This document shows positions 32,016-41,027 of a stretch of 64,000 nt of DNA, in pieces (positions within the stretch are counted from its first letter, which is position 1; every line of letters begins with the position of its first letter). The stretch is taken from the NCBI RefSeq assembly GCF_036227485.1, contig NZ_CP109479.1:6696001-6760000 (forward strand), read 5' to 3'. The notes beneath the pieces were generated by a model, which did no database searches, was not told the DNA's origin, and saw only the letters and a list, made by a program, of their open reading frames with translations. Both the position numbers and the translations under genes were made by a program. The DNA comes from Streptomyces sp. NBC_01451 (GTDB taxonomy: Bacteria > Actinomycetota > Actinomycetes > Streptomycetales > Streptomycetaceae).

Positions 32016-33281
32016 GTGGTCGACGCGGATCAGACATTCGTCATCGTCGGAGGCGGACTGGCCGGCGCCAAGGCGGCCGAGACGCTCCGGACGGAGGGCT
32101 TCACCGGCCGCGTGATACTGATCTGCGACGAACGCGACCACCCGTACGAGCGGCCCCCGCTCTCCAAGGGCTACCTCCTCGGCAAGGAGGAACGCGACAG
32201 CGTCTTCGTCCACGAACCGGCCTGGTACGCGCGCAACGACATCGAACTCCACCTCGGCCAGACCGTCGACGCCATCGACCGTACGGCGAAGACGGTCCGG
32301 TTCGGCGACGACGGCACCCTCGTCCACTACGACAAACTGCTCATCGCCACCGGCGCCGAGCCGCGCCGCCTGGACATCCCCGGTACGGACCTGGCCGGCG
32401 TCCACCACCTGCGTCGCCTCGCGCACGCCGAGCGCCTCAAGGGCGTCCTGGCCGCCCTGGGCCGGGACAACGGCCACATCGTCATCGCCGGCGCCGGCTG
32501 GATCGGCCTGGAGGTCGCGGCGGCGGCGCGTGAGTACGGCGCCGAGGTGACCGTCGTCGAACCGTCGTCGACCCCGCTGCACTCGGTGCTCGGCCCCGAG
32601 CTGGGCAACCTCTTCGCCGAGCTGCACCGCGAGCACGGCGTCCGTTTCCACTTCGGCGCCCGCCTGACGGAGATCGTCGGCCAGGACGGCATGGTCCTCG
32701 CGGCCCGTACGGACGACGGCGAGGAGCACCCGGCCCACGACGTCCTGGCGGCCATCGGAGCCGCGCCGCGCACGGGACTGGCGGAGGCGGCCGGGCTGAC
32801 CCTCGCCGACCGCGCGTACGGCGGCGGCATCGAGGTCGACGAACGCCTGCGCACCTCCGACCCCGACATCTACGCGGCCGGTGACGTGGCCGCCTTCCAC
32901 CACGCCCTGTTCGACACCAGGCTGCGGGTCGAGCACTGGGCCAACGCCCTCAACGGCGGCCCGGCGGCGGCCCGCGCGATGCTGGGCGGCGAATCGACGT
33001 ACGACCGTGTGCCGTATTTCTTCTCCGACCAGTACGACATGGGCATGGAGTACTCGGGCTGGGCGCCCCCGGGCTCCTACGACCAGGTGGTGATCCGGGG
33101 AGACGCGGGCAAGCGGGAGTTCATCGCCTTCTGGGTGAAGGAGGGCCGGGTGCTGGCCGGGATGAACGTGAACGTGTGGGACGTCACAGAGACCGTCCAG
33201 CAGCTCATCCGTTCGCGGTCCCGGGTGGACACGGAGGCCCTGGGGAACCCGCACGTACCACTGGACAGCCTGGTCCCGTAG
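32016..33281 (+). CDS. FAD-dependent NAD(P)H:ferredoxin-type reductase
   Basis: A 421-residue pyridine nucleotide-disulfide oxidoreductase of the ferredoxin/rubredoxin reductase type. FAD motif FVIVGGGLAGAKAAETL starts at residue ~8; the NAD(P) motif IVIAGAGWIGLEVAAAA is near 157; ATG...IYAAGDVAAF near 287 closes the flavin site; a reductase C-terminal domain follows. It could feed electrons to ferredoxins of P450s or dioxygenases. The start is GTG 32016, six bases after GAGGAGG, so an upstream in-frame GTG at 31986 is rejected. It lies 58 bp before dnaG. Confidence 0.88.
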   Translation: MVDADQTFVIVGGGLAGAKAAETLRTEGFTGRVILICDERDHPYERPPLSKGYLLGKEERDSVFVHEPAWYARNDIELHLGQTVDAIDRTAKTVRFGDDGTLVHYDKLLIATGAEPRRLDIPGTDLAGVHHLRRLAHAERLKGVLAALGRDNGHIVIAGAGWIGLEVAAAAREYGAEVTVVEPSSTPLHSVLGPELGNLFAELHREHGVRFHFGARLTEIVGQDGMVLAARTDDGEEHPAHDVLAAIGAAPRTGLAEAAGLTLADRAYGGGIEVDERLRTSDPDIYAAGDVAAFHHALFDTRLRVEHWANALNGGPAAARAMLGGESTYDRVPYFFSDQYDMGMEYSGWAPPGSYDQVVIRGDAGKREFIAFWVKEGRVLAGMNVNVWDVTETVQQLIRSRSRVDTEALGNPHVPLDSLVP

Positions 33282-33327
33282 CGGCGGCACCGCCCGCGGC
33301 TGTCGCAGCACTGTCGGCCCGCCCCCG

Positions 33328-33333
33328 TAGACT
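33328..33333 (+). promoter_or_regulatory. -10 box of leaderless dnaG promoter
   Basis: TAGACT ends six bases before the dnaG GTG at 33340 and no ribosome binding site is present, pointing to a leaderless transcript inside the upstream gene's 3' flank. Confidence 0.5.
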
Positions 33334-33339
33334 CACTGC

Positions 33340-35253
33340 GTGGCCGGAAGGATCAACGAAGAGGACGTGAAGGCGGTTCGGGACGCGGTCCCGATCGACG
33401 CCGTCGTCTCCGAGTACCTCCAGCTGCGCAACGCGGGCGGCGGCAACCTCAAGGGCCTCTGCCCCTTCCACGACGAGAAGTCACCGTCCTTCCAGGTCAG
33501 CCCGAGCAAGGGACTGTTCCACTGCTTCGGCTGCCAGGAAGGCGGCGACACCATCACGTTCGTGATGAAGGTCGACCACCTCTCCTTCTCCGAGGTCGTC
33601 GAGCGACTGGCCGCCCAGGCCGGCATCACCCTGCGGTACGAGGAGGGCGGCTACAACCCCGCCGGCCAGCGCGGCGAGCGCATCCGCCTGGTCGAGGCCC
33701 ACAAGATCGCCGCGCAGTGGTACGTGGAGCAGCTGGCCACCAGCTCCGAGGCCGACGCGGGCCGCAAGTTCCTGGCGGAACGGGGCTTCGACCAGTCGGC
33801 CGCCGAACACTTCTCCGTCGGCTACAGCCCCCAGGGCTGGGACCACCTCACCCGTTACCTCCGCGGCAAGGGCTTCTCGGACAAGGAACTCCTGCTGTCC
33901 GGCCTCTCCCAGGAAGGCCGCCGCGGCCCCATCGACCGCTTCCGGGGCCGTCTGATGTGGCCGATCCGCGACATCGGCGGCGAGGTCGTCGGCTTCGGCG
34001 CCCGCAAGCTGTACGAGGAGGACAACGGCCCCAAGTACCTCAACACCCCCGACACGGCGATCTACCGGAAGTCCCAGGTCCTGTACGGCATCGACCTCGC
34101 CAAGAAGGACATCGCGAAGACGAGTCGCGCGGTCGTCGTCGAGGGCTACACGGACGTCATGGCCTGCCACCTGGCCGGTGTGACGACGGCCATCGCGACC
34201 TGCGGCACGGCCTTCGGCACCGACCACATCAAGATCCTCCGCCGGCTGCTGATGGACAACGGCTCGGCTCGCGTGATCTTCACCTTCGACGGCGACGCGG
34301 CAGGCCAGAAGGCGGCGCTGCGCGCCTTCGAGGACGACCAGAAGTTCGCCGCCGAGACCTACATCGCCATCGCGCCCGACGGCATGGACCCCTGCGACCT
34401 GCGCCTCGCGAAGGGCGACCAGGCCGTCGCCGAACTCGCCGAACCCCGCACCCCCCTCTTCGAGTTCGCCCTGCGCCAGATCGCCGTCCGCTACGACCTG
34501 GAGACCCCGGCGGGCCGCGCGGCGGCGCTGGACGAGGCGGCCCCGATCGTCGCCCGCATCAAGAACAGCGGCGCACAGCACGAGGTCGCGGTCCAGCTCG
34601 CCGGCATGCTCGGCATCCTGGACACCCAGTTCGTCGTCAAGAGGGTGGCCCAGCTGGCCCGTTGGGCCCGCGACCGCGGCGGCAAGGGCCCGGCCCCCAC
34701 CGGCCGGCAACGCCAGTCCCACCCGTACGAGACGGCCTCGTCCCGTCCCGGCGGCCCCTCCGGCCCCGCCCTGAACCTCCGCAACCCGGTCTACGCCACC
34801 GAACGCGAACTCCTCAAACTCGCCCTCCAGCGCCCCGACCTGGTCTCCCCGGCCTTCGACGCCTACGGCATCGACGAGTTCACGGCAGCCCCCTACGCGG
34901 CCGTACGCCAGGCGATCATGGAAGTGGGCGGCGTGGAGTACGGCGCCCAGGACCCCCAGGAGTACCTGGTCCGCGTCCGCGAGGCGGCCCCGGACAACAC
35001 GGTCCGTTCCATGGTCACGGAGCTGGCCGTCGAGGCGATCATGCGCAAGACGGTCGACGACGTGTACGCGAGCGACCAGTTGGTCATGGTCCGCCGCAGA
35101 GCGGTCGAACGCCGGATCCAGGAGGTCCAGGTCACCCACACCCGCCTGGCCACCCACGGCGACCCGGCCGAACTGGCCGCCGTACAGAACGAGCTGTGGG
35201 TACTCCAGCAGTACGACCAGGCCCTCCGAGAACGAGGCGCGGCAGCCCTCTGA
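33340..35253 (+). CDS. dnaG: DNA primase
   Basis: A 637-residue full-length primase that lays RNA primers for replication. The zinc ribbon (CPFHDEKSPSFQV ... HCFGC) lies at residues ~42-68; the TOPRIM core has VVVEGYTDVMACH (~265) and FTFDGDAAGQKAAL (~312). The C-terminal ~200 residues form the DnaB-helicase-binding domain. The start is GTG 33340 with a -10 box at leaderless distance. It heads the dnaG-sigma factor pair seen in actinobacteria, although here a decayed gene lies between them. Confidence 0.97.
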   Translation: MAGRINEEDVKAVRDAVPIDAVVSEYLQLRNAGGGNLKGLCPFHDEKSPSFQVSPSKGLFHCFGCQEGGDTITFVMKVDHLSFSEVVERLAAQAGITLRYEEGGYNPAGQRGERIRLVEAHKIAAQWYVEQLATSSEADAGRKFLAERGFDQSAAEHFSVGYSPQGWDHLTRYLRGKGFSDKELLLSGLSQEGRRGPIDRFRGRLMWPIRDIGGEVVGFGARKLYEEDNGPKYLNTPDTAIYRKSQVLYGIDLAKKDIAKTSRAVVVEGYTDVMACHLAGVTTAIATCGTAFGTDHIKILRRLLMDNGSARVIFTFDGDAAGQKAALRAFEDDQKFAAETYIAIAPDGMDPCDLRLAKGDQAVAELAEPRTPLFEFALRQIAVRYDLETPAGRAAALDEAAPIVARIKNSGAQHEVAVQLAGMLGILDTQFVVKRVAQLARWARDRGGKGPAPTGRQRQSHPYETASSRPGGPSGPALNLRNPVYATERELLKLALQRPDLVSPAFDAYGIDEFTAAPYAAVRQAIMEVGGVEYGAQDPQEYLVRVREAAPDNTVRSMVTELAVEAIMRKTVDDVYASDQLVMVRRRAVERRIQEVQVTHTRLATHGDPAELAAVQNELWVLQQYDQALRERGAAAL

Positions 35254-35290
35254 CCAGGCCTCCGAGCATGCCTGAGTACATGCTCCCGAG

Positions 35291-35545
35291 TCACCGCTCC
35301 TCGAACACCGGCGTCACCGCCCGCACCAACCGGTCCGTGAACTCCCGCTCCGCGCGCGGGCCGATTCGCCGGCGTACGACGGGGAACCCGTGCGGGTGAG
35401 CATCGGCTGGGCCGGTATTCGGCCACGGGCGAGGACGATGCGGGTCAGTTTGAGACCGGTCGCCGTCGCCCAGCGGTCCAGCAGTTCCGCCTCGGCGGAG
35501 GTTTCGCGGCGGACGGTGACATGCGTTTCGTACAGGTGAGTTGAG
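35291..35545 (-). pseudogene. Frameshifted remnant of a conserved hypothetical gene
   Basis: On the minus strand, one frame reads STHLYETHVTVRR then LLDRWATATGLKLTRIVLAR and ends QPMLTRTG. This wording resembles a conserved actinobacterial protein family with ETHVTV / TRIVLxRG / QPMLTRTG blocks. The frame then changes to GFPVVRRRIG and ends at a stop near 35291. A deletion with frameshift after TRTG best explains this. It lies in the 609-bp gap between dnaG and the sigma factor; the rest of that gap holds no clear gene. The family assignment is from memory of the motif, so moderate confidence. Confidence 0.5.
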
Positions 35546-35862
35546 CGAAGAGAACCGGACACGAGCCGATCGTGCCAGGTCGGACCCCGAAGAGGGACTC
35601 GGGTTTGACGCCACGGTAACCACGTGGTCACGGACCGGACCCAAAAAGTCGTCGCACGCCCCTCGTGGCGGCGATGTGCCGTACGCCACACTGGGTTCCG
35701 GTGCCTGAGTCCTCGGAGCGCGGCCGACCCGTCCCCAACGGGTCCGACACCCCCGCGATTCCGCTCAACGCGTACGGGACGGACAGCGGTGAGGCCGCCC
35801 ACTCCGCCCCCCGAGTACCGCTGCCGTACGCCTCAGCAGCGATCATCCTGGAGGTCGCCCCC

Positions 35863-37116
35863 GTGCAGACCCAGACCCTCGCCCAGACCGACAGCAGCAG
35901 CACCACGGCGACGAAGCCCGGCGCCGAGACCGGCATCGCGGACGTCAGCGACGTCACGGACGTCGCCGAGGTCATCGCGGCCGTGCCGCCGCAGAGCCGA
36001 GCCGCGCACCACCCCGAGACGGCCGACCCCGACAGCCCGCCCGAACTGGACGAACCCCCGGCCGACGAGGCGGAGACCGCGGAGACAGCGGAACCGATTG
36101 AACCGATCGAGTCCATCGAGGTCATCGAATCCATCGAGCCGATCGAGGCCATCGAGCCGGCCGAACGGCTCCGCGCCCGCGCCCCGGCCCGCGCCGACAC
36201 CAGCGGGCCTTCCTCCGACCTGTTCCGTCAGTACCTTCGCGAGATCGGCCGCATCCCGCTGCTGACCGCCGTCGAGGAGGTCGAACTCGCCCGCCGGGTC
36301 GAGGCCGGCCTGTTCGCCGAGGAGAAGCTGCGTCTCGCCTCCGACCTGGACAGCCAGTTGGCCCTGGACCTGGACAGGCTGGTCGTCATGGGCCGGATGG
36401 CCAAGCGCCGCCTGATCGAGGCGAACCTGCGCCTGGTGGTGTCCGTGGCGAAACGGTACGTGGGCCGCGGCCTGACGATGCTCGACCTCGTCCAGGAGGG
36501 GAACCTGGGCCTGATCCGCGCCGTCGAGAAGTTCGACTACGCGCGCGGCTACAAGTTCTCCACGTACGCGACCTGGTGGATCCGCCAGGCCATGTCCCGC
36601 GCCCTCGCCGACCAGGCCCGGACGATCCGCGTGCCCGTACACGTGGTCGAGCTGATCAACCGGGTCGTCCGCGTCCAGCGCCGGATGCTCCAGGAACGCG
36701 GCTACGAGCCGACCCCCGAGGAGGTCGCCGCCCACCTGGACCTCCTGCCCGAGCGCGTCAGCGAGGTGCTGCGCCTGGCCCAGGAACCCGTGTCACTGCA
36801 CGCCCCGGTGGGCGAGGAGGACGACGTCGCGCTCGGTGACCTCATCGAGGACGGCGACGCCGCCTCGCCGGTCGAGTCGGCGGCGTTCCTGCTGCTGCGC
36901 GAACACCTGGAGGCGGTGCTGTCGACGCTGGGGGAGCGGGAGCGGAAGGTCGTCCAGCTGCGCTACGGACTGGCGGACGGGAGGCCCCGCACGCTGGAGG
37001 AGATCGGCCGGATCTTCGGCGTCACACGGGAACGCATCCGCCAGATCGAATCCAAGACCCTGAACAAACTGAGGGACCACGCCTTCGCGGACCAGCTGCG
37101 CGGCTACTTGGACTGA
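35863..37116 (+). CDS. hrdA: Principal-type RNA polymerase sigma factor (HrdA-like)
   Basis: A 417-residue group 1/2 sigma-70. After a long acidic N-terminus it has region 1.2 ([17 protein letters not shown]), region 2 ([57 protein letters not shown]), region 3 and region 4 with the helix-turn-helix [20 protein letters not shown]. The start is GTG 35863, seven bases after GGAGG; a longer frame from 35665 lacks this. Position next to dnaG fits hrdA of Streptomyces coelicolor; HrdA is non-essential and its regulon poorly known. A row of IE-containing repeats lies before region 1.2. Confidence 0.8.
   Translation: MQTQTLAQTDSSSTTATKPGAETGIADVSDVTDVAEVIAAVPPQSRAAHHPETADPDSPPELDEPPADEAETAETAEPIEPIESIEVIESIEPIEAIEPAERLRARAPARADTSGPSSDLFRQYLREIGRIPLLTAVEEVELARRVEAGLFAEEKLRLASDLDSQLALDLDRLVVMGRMAKRRLIEANLRLVVSVAKRYVGRGLTMLDLVQEGNLGLIRAVEKFDYARGYKFSTYATWWIRQAMSRALADQARTIRVPVHVVELINRVVRVQRRMLQERGYEPTPEEVAAHLDLLPERVSEVLRLAQEPVSLHAPVGEEDDVALGDLIEDGDAASPVESAAFLLLREHLEAVLSTLGERERKVVQLRYGLADGRPRTLEEIGRIFGVTRERIRQIESKTLNKLRDHAFADQLRGYLD
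36100..36165 (+). repeat. 9-bp-type coding repeat, (xIE)n in the sigma factor
   Basis: The sigma factor N-terminal region reads [21 protein letters not shown], seven triplets of xIE, from near-identical nine-base units (such as ATCGAGTCC, ATCGAGGTC). It lies between the acidic N-terminus and region 1.2. Confidence 0.85.
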
Positions 37117-37145
37117 ACTCCCCGCATACCCGAAACATACCCAAA

Positions 37146-37182
37146 ATCCCCAAGGGGGCTGCAAATCACCCCCCTTGGGGAT
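37146..37182. terminator. Bidirectional terminator after sigma factor
   Basis: ATCCCCAAGGGGG (37146-37158) pairs with CCCCCTTGGGGAT (37170-37182), an exact 13-bp stem with an 11-base loop. It lies between the convergent sigma factor and ABC exporter genes. Confidence 0.85.
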
Positions 37183-37209
37183 CCCCGGTGCCCCGCTACC
37201 CGGCGCCTG

Positions 37210-39144
37210 CTAATCCACTTCGGCCACCGCCTCCGCGAACTGCGCCTTGTACAACCGCGCGTAGGCGCCGTCCGCCTCCAACAGCTCCCCGTGCGCCCCC
37301 TGTTCCACGATCGCCCCGTTCTCCATCACCAGGATCGTGTCCGCGTCCCGGATCGTCGACAGCCGGTGCGCGATCACGAACGACGTCCGCCCGTGCGCCA
37401 GTTTGGCCATCGCCTTCTGGATCAGAACCTCCGTACGGGTGTCCACGGAACTCGTCGCCTCGTCCAGCACCAGGATCACCGGATCGGACAGGAACGCCCG
37501 CGCGATCGTGATGAGCTGCTTCTCACCCGCGCTCACCCCCGTGCCCTCGTCGTCGATCACGGTGTCGTAGCCGTCCGGCAGCGTACGGATGAAACGGTCC
37601 GCGTGCGCGGCCCGCGCCGCCTCCTCGATCTCCCCGCGCGTCACCTCGCGCTCCCGCGCGGCCCCGTACGCGATGTTCTCCTCGATGGTCCCGCCGAACA
37701 GCCAGGTGTCCTGGAGCACCATCCCGATCCCGGCCCGGAGTTCGTCCCGGGACATCGACGCGATGTCCACCCCGTCCAGGGTGATCCGGCCCCCGGAAAC
37801 CTCGTAGAACCGCATCAACAGGTTGACCAGAGTGGTCTTCCCCGCCCCCGTGGGTCCGACGATCGCGACCGTGTGCCCGGGCTCCACCGCCAGCGACAGG
37901 TCCTCGATCAGCGGCTTCTCCGGCTCGTACCGGAACGACACGTGCTCCAGCGAGACCAGCCCGCGCAGTTCCTCGGGCCGTACCCCCGGCACCGGATCGG
38001 CCTGCTGCTCCTCCGCGTCCAGCAGTTCGAAGATCCGCTCGGCCGAGGCCACGCCCGACTGCACCAGGTTCGCCATCGACGCGACCTGCGTCAGCGGCAT
38101 CGAGAACTGGCGCGAGTACTGGATGAAGGCCTGCACGTCACCGATCGACAGCGCGCCCGAAGCGACCCGCAGCCCGCCCACCACGGCCACCAGCACGTAG
38201 TTGATGTTCGACACGAAGAACATCAGCGGCTGCATGATGCCGCTGTTGAACTGTGCCTTGAAACCGGCCTCGTACAGCGCGTCGTTCTGCTCGGCGAACT
38301 GCTGCGCCGACTCGTCCTGCCGCCCGAACACCTTCACGAGGTTGTGCCCGGTGTACATCTCCTCGATGTGCGCGTTCAGCTTGCCGGTGGTCCGCCACTG
38401 CTGCACGAAGTGCGGCTGCGACCGCTTGCCGACCCGCGTGGCGATGAAGAACGACAGCGGTACGGTCACCAGCGCGACCAGCGCCAGCAGCCAGGACACC
38501 CAGAACATCATCGCCAGCACGCCGATGATCGTCAGCAACGAGTTGATGAGCTGCCCCATCGACTGCTGGAGCGTCTGCCCGATGTTGTCGATGTCGTTCG
38601 TCGCACGGCTGAGCACCTCACCGCGCTGCCGCTTGTCGAAGTACGACAACGGCAGCCGCGACAGCTTCGCCTGCAGGTCCTCGCGCATCCGGGACACGGT
38701 CCGGTTGACCGCCCGGTTCACCAGCCGTGTGGCGACCAGCATCAGCAGCCCGGCGAACACGAACACCACCAGGGCGAGCCCCAGCACCTCGCCCACCGCG
38801 CCGAAGTCGATCCCCTTGCCCGGCGTGAAGTCCGTACCGGAGAGCATGTCGGCCATGCCGCCCTCGCCGCGCTCCCGCATGGACGCGAGAACCTCGGCCT
38901 TCGTACTGCCGCTGTCGAACTGCCGTCCGATGATGCCGGAGAAGACCAGGTCGGTCGCCCGCCCCAGGATCTTCGGGCCCACCACCGACAGGCCCACGCT
39001 CACGAACACCGCGCACAGCATCACGAGCATCGTGGCCCGCTCGGGCCTGAACTGGGAGAGGAGCCGTTTGCCGGACTCCTTGAAGTCCAGCGAGTGCTGG
39101 TCGGGGCCGCCTCCGGCCATCATGCGCCCCATGGGCCCGGCCAT
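37210..39144 (-). CDS. ABC exporter, fused membrane and ATPase domains (second subunit)
   Basis: A 644-residue half-transporter. Six membrane helices (~residues 40-330; e.g. TMLVMLCAVFVSVGLSVVGP) precede an ATPase domain with Walker A GPTGAGKTT, Q-loop LQDTWLFGGTIEENI, signature VSAGEKQL, and Walker B VILVLDEATSSVD. The signature departs from LSGGQ (VSAGE), usual in heterodimers where one site is degenerate. The start ATG 39144 overlaps the stop of the partner gene by one base (TGATG). An insertion with GEGGMADMLSG lies between the first helices. Probably exports a drug, lipid or peptide together with the upstream partner. Confidence 0.9.
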   Translation of the reverse strand: MAGPMGRMMAGGGPDQHSLDFKESGKRLLSQFRPERATMLVMLCAVFVSVGLSVVGPKILGRATDLVFSGIIGRQFDSGSTKAEVLASMRERGEGGMADMLSGTDFTPGKGIDFGAVGEVLGLALVVFVFAGLLMLVATRLVNRAVNRTVSRMREDLQAKLSRLPLSYFDKRQRGEVLSRATNDIDNIGQTLQQSMGQLINSLLTIIGVLAMMFWVSWLLALVALVTVPLSFFIATRVGKRSQPHFVQQWRTTGKLNAHIEEMYTGHNLVKVFGRQDESAQQFAEQNDALYEAGFKAQFNSGIMQPLMFFVSNINYVLVAVVGGLRVASGALSIGDVQAFIQYSRQFSMPLTQVASMANLVQSGVASAERIFELLDAEEQQADPVPGVRPEELRGLVSLEHVSFRYEPEKPLIEDLSLAVEPGHTVAIVGPTGAGKTTLVNLLMRFYEVSGGRITLDGVDIASMSRDELRAGIGMVLQDTWLFGGTIEENIAYGAAREREVTRGEIEEAARAAHADRFIRTLPDGYDTVIDDEGTGVSAGEKQLITIARAFLSDPVILVLDEATSSVDTRTEVLIQKAMAKLAHGRTSFVIAHRLSTIRDADTILVMENGAIVEQGAHGELLEADGAYARLYKAQFAEAVAEVD

Positions 39145-40877
39145 CAGGCGGCCTCCGCTTCCGTGAGCTGGGAGAGCACGATCTCCCGGTAGGTCTGGTT
39201 GTCCGCCATCAGCTCGTGGTGGCTGCCGGTGCCGACGACCCGGCCCTCGTCGAGGACGATGATCCGGTCGGCGTCCCTGATCGTGGACACCCGCTGGGCG
39301 ACGATCACGACGGTCGCCTCGGCGGTCTCGCGCGCGAGCGCCGTCCGCAGGGCCGCGTCCGTGGCGTAGTCGAGCGCCGAGAAGGAGTCGTCGAAGAGGT
39401 AGATCTCGGGCCGCTGCACCAGCGTCCGCGCGATCGCGAGCCGCTGCCGCTGACCACCCGACACATTCGTACCGCCCTGCGCGATCGGCGCGCCGAGCCC
39501 GCCCTCCAGCCGCTCGACGAACCCCTTGCCCTGAGCAACCTCCAGAGCGCGCCACAACTCCTCGTCCGTGGCGTCCGGGTTGCCGTAGCGCAGATTGCTC
39601 GCCACGGTCCCCGCGAACAGATACGGCTTCTGCGGCACCAGCCCCACCGTCCTGGCCAGCAGTTTCGGCTCCACGGTGGCCACGTCCACGCCGTCGACGA
39701 GCACCTCCCCGTCGGTCGCGTCGAACAGCCGCGGTACGAGCCCCAGCAGCGTCGACTTCCCACTGCCCGTGGACCCGATCACCGCGGTCACCTCACCGGG
39801 CCGCGCCACCAGGTCGACGGCCTTGAGCACCGGCTCCTCGGCGCCCGGATAGCGGAACCCGGCCCCCCGGATCTCCAGATGCCCGTGCCGCCGCAGTTCG
39901 ACGACCGGATCGGTCGGCGGCACCACACTCGACGACGTACCGAGGACCTCCTCGATGCGCTCGGCGCACACCTCCGCGCGCGGCACCATCATGAACATGA
40001 AGGTGGCCATCATCACGGACATCACGATCTGCATCAGATAGGCGAGGAACGCGGTCAGCGCGCCGATCTCCATCCCGCCGCTGTCGATGCGGTGAGCACC
40101 GAACCACACCACGGCGATCGACGAGACGTTGACGACGGTCATGACGATCGGGAACATCAGCGCGAGCAGCCGCCCGGTGCCCAGCGACACCTCGGTCAGC
40201 TCGTGGTTCGCCTTCCCGAACCGCTCCTTCTCGTACTCGTCCCGCACGAAGGCGCGGATGACCCGGTTGCCGGTGATCTGCTCCCGCAGCACCCGGTTGA
40301 CGGTGTCGAGCCGCACCTGCATCGTCCGGAACAGGGGCCGCAGCCGCCGCACGATCAACGTCACGCAGATGCCCAGCACCGGCACGACGGCGACCAGCAC
40401 GCCCGACAGCGGCACATCCAGACCCAGCGCCAGCACGATGCCGCCCACGCACATGATCGGTGCCGACACCATCAGCGTGAACGTCATCAGCGCGAGCATC
40501 TGCACCTGCTGGACGTCATTGGTCGTACGGGTGATCAGCGAGGGCGCCCCGAACTGCCCGACCTCACGCGCCGAGAACGACTGCACCCGGTCGAAGACGG
40601 CAGCGCGTACGTCCCGGCCGAGCGCCGACGCCGTACGGGCGCCGTAGTACACGGCACCGATGTTGCAGACGACCTGCACCAGCGAGATACCGATCATCAC
40701 GGCGCCGAAGAGCAGGATGTAGCCGGTGTCGCCCTTCACCACACCCTTGTCGATGATGTCCGCGTTGAGCGTGGGCAGGTAGAGGGTCGCGCAGGTCTGC
40801 AGGAGCTGGAGCAGCACGAGCAGACCGATGGGTTTCTTGTAGGGCCGCAGATAAGTGCGCAGAAGTTGTATGAGCAC
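39144..40877 (-). CDS. ABC exporter, fused membrane and ATPase domains (first subunit)
   Basis: A 577-residue half-transporter pairing with the gene downstream. The membrane domain starts VLIQLLRTYLRPYKKPIGLLVLLQLL; the ATPase has Walker A GSTGSGKST (~355), signature VSGGQRQRLAIAR (~460), and Walker B IYLFDDSFSALD, where the catalytic Glu after the Walker B Asp is replaced (DDSF). That change is typical of one member of heterodimeric exporters. The start is GTG 40877 behind GAGAGA; the longer frame from 40937 is not conserved. The one-base overlap with the next gene indicates co-translation. Confidence 0.9.
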   Translation of the reverse strand: MLIQLLRTYLRPYKKPIGLLVLLQLLQTCATLYLPTLNADIIDKGVVKGDTGYILLFGAVMIGISLVQVVCNIGAVYYGARTASALGRDVRAAVFDRVQSFSAREVGQFGAPSLITRTTNDVQQVQMLALMTFTLMVSAPIMCVGGIVLALGLDVPLSGVLVAVVPVLGICVTLIVRRLRPLFRTMQVRLDTVNRVLREQITGNRVIRAFVRDEYEKERFGKANHELTEVSLGTGRLLALMFPIVMTVVNVSSIAVVWFGAHRIDSGGMEIGALTAFLAYLMQIVMSVMMATFMFMMVPRAEVCAERIEEVLGTSSSVVPPTDPVVELRRHGHLEIRGAGFRYPGAEEPVLKAVDLVARPGEVTAVIGSTGSGKSTLLGLVPRLFDATDGEVLVDGVDVATVEPKLLARTVGLVPQKPYLFAGTVASNLRYGNPDATDEELWRALEVAQGKGFVERLEGGLGAPIAQGGTNVSGGQRQRLAIARTLVQRPEIYLFDDSFSALDYATDAALRTALARETAEATVVIVAQRVSTIRDADRIIVLDEGRVVGTGSHHELMADNQTYREIVLSQLTEAEAA

Positions 40878-41027
40878 GCTGAATCTCTCGGAGTCGGCGG
40901 TTTGTCCATGACGGACGATGGGGAGTGCCCCACGCACCCATCGTCCGACACTCCACCCGTGTTACTTCAACCGATTAATCCAACAGCGGACCAAGGAACC
41001 GCGGGCGCGCGGAACGACCCGCGCCCC

